8,884 nt of DNA from Candidatus Gottesmanbacteria bacterium RIFCSPHIGHO2_01_FULL_46_14 (GTDB taxonomy: Bacteria; Patescibacteriota; Microgenomatia; UBA10105; UBA927): the NCBI GenBank assembly GCA_001780895.1, contig MFJJ01000022.1:1-8884 (forward strand), given 5' to 3'. The notes under the pieces were generated by a model. The model was not told the origin of the DNA and made no database searches. It saw nothing but the letters and a program-made list of their open reading frames with translations. This document shows positions 1 through 5,562 of the stretch, in pieces. The position numbers and the translations under genes are program-made. Numbering within the stretch: position 1 is the first letter of the stretch; every line of letters starts with the position of its first letter.

Positions 1-201
1 GACAAATAATATGCCATTACCAAGAATAATATGGAGCAATCTTACATGTGTGTCGTCGACCGCCTCATACACAACACGCGTCCCGGCGAGCTCGATTTCT
101 CTCGTATCTCCTGGGTTAAGAGGATGTGCAGATAAAACACGCTCCTTCTCTTGATACACATCAAATTCATCAATGGAATGAATCTCTACCATTACCGGCA
201 T
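1..201 (-). CDS. Hypothetical protein, 3' end beyond window
   Basis: I do not recognise this protein. An open frame runs from ATG at 201 to the window edge, giving 67 residues that begin MPVMVEIHSIDEF. The visible part is soluble-looking and rich in acidic and beta-branched residues (for example TREIELAGTRVVYEAVDD), with no membrane segment or signal peptide. The ATG lies two bases after the nth stop codon (TAA at 206-204), on the same strand, which suggests co-transcription and translational coupling with nth. There is no Shine-Dalgarno sequence before it. A second in-frame ATG three codons later is an alternative start. The frame is open throughout and continues the minus-strand run, so a real gene is likely, but its total length and function cannot be judged here. 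Confidence 0.65.
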   Translation of the reverse strand, partial: MPVMVEIHSIDEFDVYQEKERVLSAHPLNPGDTREIELAGTRVVYEAVDDTHVRLLHIILGNGILFV

Positions 202-203
202 AG

Positions 204-938
204 TTAGTTACGCGATACGGGGCAGATCGTATTTAGCACGCAGTGGTTGCAATCGGGATTTTGCGCTTTGCAGATGGCGCGGCCGTGGTCGATCAACAAA
301 TAGGTCATTTTGAACCAGTCTTGTTTTGGAATGACCTTCATCAATTCTTGTTCGATCTTATTGGGATCTGCGTCTTTTTTGTAATCCACGATAGATTCAA
401 GGCTCGGCCTTGGGGATCCCTTAAGGCCGAGCCTTTTGAAAAACAGCTCTTTTTTACCCCCGATTCTGTCCAGATTCACCAAACGCAATCGCTGACTCAA
501 ACGAAAAACATGCGTATCAACGGCGATGCCTTCAACAATACCGTGTGCATTTCCCAAAACAACGTTGGCCGTCTTTCGTGCTACGCCGGGAATAGTACAC
601 ATTTCTGCCATGGTCTTAGGAATCTTGCCACCAAATTTCTCTTTGATGAGCATAGCCGCGGCAAGAATGTTTTTGGCTTTATTATGATAAAATCCCGTGG
701 ACTTGATATCCTGTTCAAACTTGGCAAGGTCTGCGGTTACATAGTCGTCGAGTGTTTTATATTTGGCAAAAAGCTTCTCGGCGACTTTATTAACCATTTT
801 ATCGGTACATTGGGCGGAAAGAATAACAGCAACAAGAAGTTCCCAGGGATTTCCATATTTGAGCACGATCTTGGCCTGTGGATAGGTCTTTTTGAGAAGG
901 TTTACAATTGTTATAATTCGTTGTGTATCCTGCTCCAT
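204..938 (-). CDS. nth: Endonuclease III (DNA glycosylase/AP lyase)
   Basis: This is a base-excision repair enzyme that removes oxidised pyrimidines and nicks abasic sites. The 244-residue protein has the helix-hairpin-helix motif at about 113-133 (CTIPGVARKTANVVLG), the catalytic lysine K122, and the catalytic aspartate D141 in AVDTHVFR. The 4Fe-4S loop has cysteines at 223, 230, 233 and 239 with the family spacing C-x6-C-x2-C-x5-C. The enzyme therefore looks active. It is longer than the usual roughly 210-220 residues because of extra sequence at about 153-188. Residues 169-180 of that stretch are encoded by a perfect 13-base inverted repeat, described separately. The ATG at 938 is the first in frame and has no Shine-Dalgarno sequence. 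The gene is divergent from the TPR gene and is followed two bases later by a small unknown gene. Confidence 0.96.
   Translation of the reverse strand: MEQDTQRIITIVNLLKKTYPQAKIVLKYGNPWELLVAVILSAQCTDKMVNKVAEKLFAKYKTLDDYVTADLAKFEQDIKSTGFYHNKAKNILAAAMLIKEKFGGKIPKTMAEMCTIPGVARKTANVVLGNAHGIVEGIAVDTHVFRLSQRLRLVNLDRIGGKKELFFKRLGLKGSPRPSLESIVDYKKDADPNKIEQELMKVIPKQDWFKMTYLLIDHGRAICKAQNPDCNHCVLNTICPVSRN
399..435. repeat. In-frame palindromic element inside nth
   Basis: Two 13-base arms, AAGGCTCGGCCTT (399-411) and AAGGCCGAGCCTT (423-435), are perfect inverted repeats. The 11-base centre contains GGGATCCC, so the stem can extend to about 16-17 pairs with a tiny loop. Outside the arms, TTC (396-398) and GAA (438-440) would also pair if two T's bulge. 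On the nth strand the element encodes RLGLKGSPRPSL (residues 169-180), with no stop or frameshift, between the catalytic D141 and the 4Fe-4S loop. That is a place where endonuclease III tolerates length variation. A chance 13-base perfect inverted repeat in coding sequence is unlikely, so I read it as a small inserted element. It is not a terminator for nth, because no U-run follows on that strand. Confidence 0.7.
909..917 (+). promoter_or_regulatory. Candidate extended -10 promoter for the TPR gene
   Basis: TGTTATAAT (909-917) is a perfect TATAAT preceded by TGn, the extended -10 form that needs little or no -35 element. A convincing -35 hexamer is not visible at the usual distance. Transcription would start near 924, about 32 bases before the ATG at 956. 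The element lies inside the first codons of the divergent nth gene, so the two genes' control regions overlap. Confidence 0.5.
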
Positions 939-946
939 ACCGACTT

Positions 947-958
947 CATGATATCATG
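947..958. promoter_or_regulatory. 12-base palindrome between nth and TPR gene
   Basis: CATGATATCATG is a perfect 12-base palindrome in the 17-base gap between the divergent starts, and it covers the ATG at 956. Each strand also reads TGATATCAT, resembling an extended -10. On the minus strand that would place nth transcription only a few bases before its ATG. It could be an operator or a bidirectional promoter core, but a palindrome of this length can occur by chance. Confidence 0.25.
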
Positions 959-1483
959 GATACAATCAGTATGAAATTCCCGCAATTTACCCGATTTTTC
1001 TCCGCAAGTATTCTGTTGGGCTCGCTGGGAGCGCTTTTTAGCCTAAATCTCTTCGCGTTGTGGCAAACTCACCCAGCGCCCGCGGTCCTTGGGACATTGA
1101 CGTCTCCCTGGTCAAGCACGAGTCACGAGACGCTTGCCCACTGGTACTGGCAAGAGGGATTGGTTGATCAAGCGACTCGTGAACTTCACATAGCTGAGCA
1201 ACTGTCGGTGGACTCAACGCGCTCATCTCAAGTGCTGGGCGCTACTTCCTACGAAGCCCTTCGGAAGCAGTGGTCATCGGAAAAACAAAATTTCGTATCT
1301 GCTTTATCCTACTGGCAGAGCATAGAAAAAAAATACTCCAACTATCGTGATGCGTATATCATGCTTACTGTACTCGACTATCAGCTGGGAAATCTCAACG
1401 ATGCGCGTGCATGGCTTGCCCGCGCCCAAACATTGGACCCCAATTCCCCCACTGTCCAATCCCTCACCAAGCTTTTGGAATAA
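956..1483 (+). CDS. Membrane-anchored TPR protein
   Basis: This is a tetratricopeptide-repeat protein of about 175 residues, with no specific function I can name. From the ATG at 956 the layout is a short basic N-terminus, one hydrophobic segment at about 14-36 (a signal anchor or uncleaved signal peptide), and a Pro/Ser/Thr-rich linker. A TPR-like helix pair follows at about 57-83 (AHWYWQEGLVDQATRELHIAEQL), then a clearer TPR at about 127-170 with the LGNLNDARAWLARAQTLDP signature. The repeats should sit outside the membrane and act as a protein-binding scaffold. An upstream GTG at 923 would overlap nth and coincide with the predicted transcription start, so I rejected it. ATG at 971 (MKFPQFTRFF) is a good alternative start. 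No Shine-Dalgarno sequence precedes either ATG. The gene runs against both neighbours, and its stop is directly followed by a toxin remnant. Confidence 0.8.
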   Translation: MDTISMKFPQFTRFFSASILLGSLGALFSLNLFALWQTHPAPAVLGTLTSPWSSTSHETLAHWYWQEGLVDQATRELHIAEQLSVDSTRSSQVLGATSYEALRKQWSSEKQNFVSALSYWQSIEKKYSNYRDAYIMLTVLDYQLGNLNDARAWLARAQTLDPNSPTVQSLTKLLE

Positions 1484-1490
1484 TGCTTGA

Positions 1491-1631
1491 CTTCTGAAAA
1501 CAGGAGAAGGGGAAAAATTGTTCGTGGTATTCACGAGAAGGGCAAAGAAGATACGGGTAATATCCGCGAGAAGAATGCACAGAAAGAAGATTGAGAAGTA
1601 TGAAAAAGCTCAAAACGATCCCTCACTTTAA
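1491..1631 (+). pseudogene. brnT: Truncated BrnT-type toxin, C-terminal remnant
   Basis: The frame between a TGA at 1488-1490 and a TAA at 1629-1631 encodes 46 residues: LLKTGEGEKLFVVFTRRAKK, then IRVISARRMHRKKIEKYEKA, then QNDPSL. This matches the C-terminal half of BrnT/DUF4258-family RNase toxins, where an EG..LFVVFT strand is followed by IRVISAR and a charged helix ending in YE. The N-terminal half, roughly the first 45-50 residues with its usual WD..K...N..KHG motif, is absent. The preceding bases are the end of the TPR gene and carry no toxin sequence in any frame. The remnant overlaps the antitoxin start by 32 bases, as intact brnT-brnA pairs often do. TTG codons at 1518 or nearby could start a short peptide, but it would lack half the fold. 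I infer an inactivated toxin. The assignment comes from pattern memory, not a search. Confidence 0.8.
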
Positions 1632-1863
1632 GACGGAGGCGGAGGAGCGCGCCTTCTGGTCTCGCGTGGACAGCACGGAGTACGTGGATTACTCTAAAGC
1701 GCAGCGGTGGGTGTTCCCCAACCTCAAGCTCTCGTCTGTACCCATAACAATCCGCCTTCCGGAATCGCTCATCATGCGGGCAAAACTCCGAGCCCATCAG
1801 CAGGATATCCCCTACCAATCCCTCATCAAACAGTGGATCTTCAAGGGAACGGCACTGGGATAA
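1600..1863 (+). CDS. CopG/BrnA-type antitoxin, orphaned
   Basis: This is a small DNA-binding antitoxin of type II toxin-antitoxin systems. The 87-residue protein has the family's N-terminal signature IPHFKTEAEERAFW (7-20), then DSTEYVDYSKAQRWVFPNLK (24-43). A ribbon-helix-helix follows: a strand at 47-53 (VPITIRL), PES at 54-56, helix 1 at about 56-67, and helix 2 at about 71-82 (PYQSLIKQWI). The N-terminal region would cap the toxin, and the ribbon-helix-helix would bind the operon's operator. ATG at 1600 is chosen over TTG at 1591 because the family begins shortly before IP.F. It starts inside the 3' end of the toxin remnant, the classic toxin-first, overlapping antitoxin order. With the toxin truncated, it is an orphan that may be a relic, an anti-addiction factor against related toxins, or a repurposed regulator. 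Confidence 0.88.
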   Translation: MKKLKTIPHFKTEAEERAFWSRVDSTEYVDYSKAQRWVFPNLKLSSVPITIRLPESLIMRAKLRAHQQDIPYQSLIKQWIFKGTALG

Positions 1864-1877
1864 AAATCATTTCATCA

Positions 1878-1891
1878 TTCCTTTAAAGGAA
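1878..1891. repeat. 14-base palindrome in convergent gap
   Basis: TTCCTTTAAAGGAA is a perfect 14-base palindrome, 14 bases after the antitoxin stop, in the 134-base gap between the converging antitoxin and bL25 genes. As a hairpin it gives only about five pairs around TTAA, with no following T-run, so it is a poor terminator. A protein-binding site is possible. Nothing else in 1864-1997 looks like a gene or a strong terminator. Confidence 0.25.
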
Positions 1892-1997
1892 GTTCTGACA
1901 CTGCTTGAAAATATCTGTATGTTTCGGAAGGAATGGGGTTGCGTATCTCAAACCCGTTTTGTCGAACAGCATTCTCACCAATCGGTCTCCAGATCGC

Positions 1998-2717
1998 CTA
2001 CTGATCTTTCTTTTCTTCCTTGGCTTCCTCTTTCTTCCCTGCCTGCGCAGGCTTCTCGACCGGGGTTTGACCTTCAGCGACTGGCACTGCTTCAGCTGCA
2101 GCTCCTTCTACTACTGCCGCTTTCTGGGCTTCTTCTGCTGCCGCTTGCTCACTAGCTTCGCGGCTGACGAGGGATCCAACTTTGACAATGGTCAGTTCCG
2201 GATCTGGTAAAATCGTCACACCACTGGGGGCTTTGAGATCTTTTACCTTGAATTCGTCATTAACCTGGGCTAACCCGTACACATCAAGGGTAATATTTTC
2301 CGGAAGGTCTGTGGGCAATGCTTCTACTTCTATCGAATCGACAATCGTCAAAAGCACACCTTTTTTATCAACAACCGCCTTAGCAACTCCAACGAATTGG
2401 AGGGGAACATTTGCCTTCACCTTTTCTTTGAGATCGACTTGGCGAAATTCGACATGAAGAATTTGTCGGGTAACGGGATGGACTTGCACAGTATGAATAA
2501 GAACAGGACGCACGTCTTTTCCTACCGTTAGCTCAATGAGTCCCGTTTCGCCTGCCTCACGATGAATTTTTTCAAATTGATCACCCTCGAGAGTAACAGA
2601 AAAACTCTTCACGTTTTTCCCATACACGGTGGCAGGTATCTGTCCGACACTACGGAGTTGTTTCACTTTTCTACCGAGTACAACTCGAGACTGTACGGTA
2701 AGTGTGTGTTTTTTCAT
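1998..2717 (-). CDS. rplY: 50S ribosomal protein bL25 (CTC/TL5 type)
   Basis: This ribosomal protein binds 5S rRNA in the large subunit. The 239-residue product is the long, two-domain CTC/TL5 form, not the short E. coli L25. The 5S-binding domain occupies residues 1 to about 92 (RSVGQIPATVYG at 22-33, LHVEF at 87-91). The second beta domain is at about 98-182 (IEVEALPTDLPENITLDV at 129-146, LPDPELTIVKV at 170-180). A low-complexity Ala/Glu/Lys tail follows at 187-239. The start ATG overlaps the stop of the DUF4012 gene as ATGA, so translation is probably coupled to that membrane protein, an unusual partner for a ribosomal gene. No Shine-Dalgarno sequence is present. The tail contains a GC-rich 12-base palindrome, listed separately. 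The identification is secure. Confidence 0.95.
   Translation of the reverse strand: MKKHTLTVQSRVVLGRKVKQLRSVGQIPATVYGKNVKSFSVTLEGDQFEKIHREAGETGLIELTVGKDVRPVLIHTVQVHPVTRQILHVEFRQVDLKEKVKANVPLQFVGVAKAVVDKKGVLLTIVDSIEVEALPTDLPENITLDVYGLAQVNDEFKVKDLKAPSGVTILPDPELTIVKVGSLVSREASEQAAAEEAQKAAVVEGAAAEAVPVAEGQTPVEKPAQAGKKEEAKEEKKDQ
2041..2052. repeat. GC-rich palindrome in bL25 tail
   Basis: GCCTGCGCAGGC is a perfect 12-base palindrome within the low-complexity tail of bL25, where it helps encode KPAQAG (residues 222-227). It stands out from the surrounding GAA/AAG-rich coding sequence. It may be a small dispersed repeat or a chance product of biased codons. Confidence 0.3.
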
Positions 2718-5053
2718 TGTGAAAAATGAAGGAGTAACCCAACATCAGACGATAGGCTCCTATTGTACTCGAGTAGGCCTGCCGATGCAACCAGTTGTGC
2801 CTGCTCACCATCGTTAAAAAGGGTCATGAGCCAGGATGATGGGGCATGAACACGCAATGAAAAGGGCATCGATGATGTCCCTGCCTGGACCCGCGTGGTG
2901 AGGAGCAATTTTGAGTTACTCGACAGAGAAATAGGACGAGTATACGTAACTGTTATCCGTCTATTCTTCTTTGCCGCGAGTACTGAAGCTACACCAACAA
3001 CGACGCGTTCGTGTTCGTTGTTTTCTTCCCAATACGGCAGTGACTCGCCTCTCCTCTCGCCAACCAATCCGCCATCGATGGTTACACGACCGACGCTCAC
3101 CTCGGAAGGCAAATAGAATCGAGTATAGCTTTTATATTCCTCTCCCGTATTATGTTGGGAGAAAGAAACCGCTTCTTCTAGTTGTCCATTGTCCCCTATC
3201 TCGATATCCCGGGAAATTTCGTTGGTTATAAAAAAATTTGCCTTGTTAACTGCCATATTGGAATCAACAATAGCAATCGGGAGATCCGTACATCCTTGAG
3301 CATCGACAGCATCTCCGCACGACGGTTTGATTTCAAGTTCCCCTGCCCATCCATATTGTTTGACCGCCTTTTGAAGATTGTCTCGCACAAAATAAAACTG
3401 CACGTCCCGTCTCCCAACGCTCTCGACCAGACCGCCAAAGGCAACCGTCGTCTTGAAGTTCTCGTCCTGCAGTCGTTCAAATATACCTCTCGCAAGGCTT
3501 CCCAGAAAATCCTTTTTTTGGGTAGAACCGGGGAAAAAATCTGACTTAGTATAGTAGAGGGCTTTCCCCAAAAAATTGTCACTGGTAATCCGATCGTTGT
3601 AATCGGATAAAACAATCGGACCCGATGCACGGAGAAGCTCGGTTACAAAGGCAGTCGTCACGGCAATCACTCCATCCACGCTCTGCCCTGTTTCTTTTTC
3701 ATAAAACCAGGCCGCACGCTGCCCGCTCTCAAAAAAATCCGGATCCCAGTTGCTATCCCGTAAATACCAATGCTCCTGAGACAGGAGTGTCCGTATCGGA
3801 TCGGGTGGATCCACGTGCCCGCGGAGTTGCCCGTCCAACTCATAGACATCAAAAATAGTGAAGTCTGCAACCAACCCGTCTACCATCGTGAGCTTCCCGA
3901 CGCTTCCGACAAACCCTCCCGTCGGGCGCAGCTCCATGCTGTTTTGAAATAACACAAGATACGATTGCGTCCCGCTAAATCCACCGCCTTCCTTGTAGAG
4001 CAAGAGAAGCTTATTTATGGTACCAAACACAGTCCGCAACAACGCAAGTTTCGTGTGGATCATATCGTCAGTGTGACCCAGAGAAAGAAGGGCCAATGGG
4101 AATGTTCTCTCACTAAGAAGCTGATTAAACGACGCTTCAATAAGACCAAGCTCAATAATCAGGCCGTCCACCCCGGAACGGAGACTATCAGCAACGACGA
4201 GTTGATGCGTCTGATTGGGACCTTGGCCTACTATGACGTTCGTCGACCATTGTTTTGCTTCTGCCGAAAGTCGACTCATATGACTAATCGCCCTTCCGGT
4301 GTCAATAAGAAGGCCAAAGAGTTGCTCTTGTCTTGTCAACGCTGTCGGTACCCCGGTAAATATAAATGGACTGGCGCTTACGTCCATTAAGAATCTTCCG
4401 GCACGCGCACTGCTGACACCGAGCTGGGATATTTTTCCTGCTGCTGTGGTATCTCCCCGGGTAATCAGGATCCCACTCATAATGTACGAAGAGATACTAA
4501 CCGCCATGGTCGCGACATACCAGAATAAAGGGAGGATAAAAAGTAATACGAGTAGCTTTCCACGCCATCGCGCTGGTATCTTCGGCCTGGGCGCGTGAAT
4601 TTTTTTTGTCTCATAGATATTATCGATAAGGTCTGCAATGCGCTGCGTATCTTTCCTCCCTTCTCTCATATCCAAAAATGACGATGCTGCCGTAAAGAAA
4701 AATTGGAATATCAACGTAAGTTTATCCTGAGAGATTGTGTCTCTGTCGGTCAGTATCAGTCCGACGTGAGGCTCTCTGATCTTTGGATTCGTTTTGGTGG
4801 ACTCGTCCCAGCTTATCACAAGAGTCCGATCGCTCTGTTTTCCAAATTTGGTTAGGATTGTTTTCACGAATTGGCTATCTCCACAGATGACATGGTACCG
4901 GGCCGAAATTGCGGACTCGTAATTTTCCACAACTCTCGTTCCACGAGACGAGAGGTATTCCCGAAGCGGTGAAGAAAAACTTGAGTCCTGACTGTCCACG
5001 CGTGCTAACGCGGAAAATGATTCTTGATCAACTGGTGTGGCAGGGGGTGTCAT
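2714..5053 (-). CDS. DUF4012 membrane protein
   Basis: This is a large envelope protein of unknown biochemical function, common in Patescibacteria and Actinobacteria. The 779 residues divide into three parts. Residues 1-165 form a probable cytoplasmic domain with alternating strands and helices (VVENYESAISARYHVICGDS, then RTLVISWDES). A single membrane segment lies at about 166-190 (LLVLLFILPLFWYVATMAVS), after a basic stretch (RPKIPARWRGK). The extracytoplasmic part carries the DUF4012 core at 365-465: QNSMELRPTGGFVGSVGKL, then DVYELDGQLRGHVDPP, then W.LRDSNWDPDF and TGQSVDGVIAV. The C-terminus is beta-rich with no second membrane span. The start at 5053 has no Shine-Dalgarno sequence and lies about 14 bases after a predicted transcription start, so it may be nearly leaderless. 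It overlaps bL25 by ATGA. The neighbouring polysaccharide genes suggest a cell-surface glycan role, which is inference only. Confidence 0.9.
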   Translation of the reverse strand: MTPPATPVDQESFSALARVDSQDSSFSSPLREYLSSRGTRVVENYESAISARYHVICGDSQFVKTILTKFGKQSDRTLVISWDESTKTNPKIREPHVGLILTDRDTISQDKLTLIFQFFFTAASSFLDMREGRKDTQRIADLIDNIYETKKIHAPRPKIPARWRGKLLVLLFILPLFWYVATMAVSISSYIMSGILITRGDTTAAGKISQLGVSSARAGRFLMDVSASPFIFTGVPTALTRQEQLFGLLIDTGRAISHMSRLSAEAKQWSTNVIVGQGPNQTHQLVVADSLRSGVDGLIIELGLIEASFNQLLSERTFPLALLSLGHTDDMIHTKLALLRTVFGTINKLLLLYKEGGGFSGTQSYLVLFQNSMELRPTGGFVGSVGKLTMVDGLVADFTIFDVYELDGQLRGHVDPPDPIRTLLSQEHWYLRDSNWDPDFFESGQRAAWFYEKETGQSVDGVIAVTTAFVTELLRASGPIVLSDYNDRITSDNFLGKALYYTKSDFFPGSTQKKDFLGSLARGIFERLQDENFKTTVAFGGLVESVGRRDVQFYFVRDNLQKAVKQYGWAGELEIKPSCGDAVDAQGCTDLPIAIVDSNMAVNKANFFITNEISRDIEIGDNGQLEEAVSFSQHNTGEEYKSYTRFYLPSEVSVGRVTIDGGLVGERRGESLPYWEENNEHERVVVGVASVLAAKKNRRITVTYTRPISLSSNSKLLLTTRVQAGTSSMPFSLRVHAPSSWLMTLFNDGEQAQLVASAGLLEYNRSLSSDVGLLLHFSQ

Positions 5054-5073
5054 ATCGGGAAATTCGTTAGCCT

Positions 5074-5102
5074 ATTATGACAAACAGTCTCTCCGAAAAC
5101 AA
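5074..5102 (-). promoter_or_regulatory. Candidate promoter for DUF4012-bL25 unit
   Basis: Read on the minus strand, TTGTTT (5102-5097) is followed after exactly 17 bases by CATAAT (5079-5074). TG-T directly before the -10 gives an extended -10 (TGTCATAAT). Five of six -10 positions match the consensus, but only three of six at -35. Transcription would start near 5067, leaving a leader of about 14 bases before the ATG at 5053. It sits in the only sizeable gap (5054-5160) of the minus-strand block, where a new promoter is expected. Confidence 0.5.
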
Positions 5103-5160
5103 CAGAAATCTATTTATCCTATCCTACAAGGATAATCAACGAGACATGAGGCAATATGAA

Positions 5161-5562
5161 TTAGCAATTATCAAGCGCTTGGTTTACTAAAAAATCTGCT
5201 CGACGATTCTGTTCCCTTGGGATAGCGTGATAGAGGATTTCTCCCCCGACCTCTTGTTCAAGCAAACGAACAGTCAAGAGGAGTTGCCGCAATTTATCGT
5301 TTTTTACTTTAAACCTTCCGCTTAACTGTTCGGCAACCAAGAGCGAATCAAGAAAAAAATCAACATGAGTCGGATGCATATTTTTTATTGCACCAAGCGC
5401 ATCAACCACTGCGGTATATTCGGCAACGTTATTGGTCGTCTCCCCTATTTTTTCCCCAAACTCTGCTATTTTTTTTCCGGTTTCGGTTTTGATGACAACA
5501 CCAACCGCTGCCGGCCCAGGGTTTCCTCTCGCTCCCCCATCGGTGTGTATGACAAATTTCAT
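5161..5562 (-). CDS. rnhA: Ribonuclease HI, short form
   Basis: This enzyme cleaves the RNA strand of RNA-DNA hybrids, as in R-loop removal and primer processing. The 133-residue protein has all four catalytic acids of the RNase H fold: D8 (HTDGGARGNPGP), E48 (TTNNVAEYTA), D72 (FFLDSLLV) and D123 (REQNRRADFLVN). It lacks the basic protrusion of E. coli RNase HI and carries DSLLVAEQLSGRFKVKN, typical of the shorter Bacillus/archaeal-type RNase HI proteins. It should be active. The start ATG overlaps the flippase stop as ATGA, so it is translated as the last gene of the NAD/polysaccharide unit. No functional link to those genes is evident, and packing into a shared operon is the simplest explanation. 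Confidence 0.93.
   Translation of the reverse strand: MKFVIHTDGGARGNPGPAAVGVVIKTETGKKIAEFGEKIGETTNNVAEYTAVVDALGAIKNMHPTHVDFFLDSLLVAEQLSGRFKVKNDKLRQLLLTVRLLEQEVGGEILYHAIPREQNRRADFLVNQALDNC

Noticed and set aside
399..456. Hairpin followed by a T-run, read as a plus-strand terminator
   Set aside because: Nothing is transcribed on the plus strand here, and the T-run lies 11 bases or more past the stem. On the nth strand no U-run follows. An inserted palindrome fits better.
243..974. Long plus-strand open frame of 243 codons across nth
   Set aside because: It is the antisense shadow of nth, which has complete catalytic and FeS motifs. The plus-strand translation shows no recognisable domain.
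1487..1515. TTGACT at 1487-1492 as a -35 box for the antitoxin
   Set aside because: No -10-like hexamer occurs 15-19 bases downstream. The sequence there is purine-rich (gaaggggaaa).
1503..1520. Purine-rich GGAGAAGGGG before TTG at 1518 as a ribosome site for a short toxin peptide
   Set aside because: The same bases encode the conserved-type GEGEK of the toxin, so the match is likely coincidental. The product would lack half of the toxin fold.
1936..1955. GGGTT...AACCC inverted repeat as terminator of bL25 or the antitoxin
   Set aside because: It is only a five-base stem with a ten-base loop and no T-run on either side.
5120..5134. TATCCT-ACA-AGGATA hairpin after rnhA as a terminator
   Set aside because: The stem is six pairs and AT-rich with a three-base loop, and no U-run follows on the minus strand. 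It may be chance in the promoter gap.
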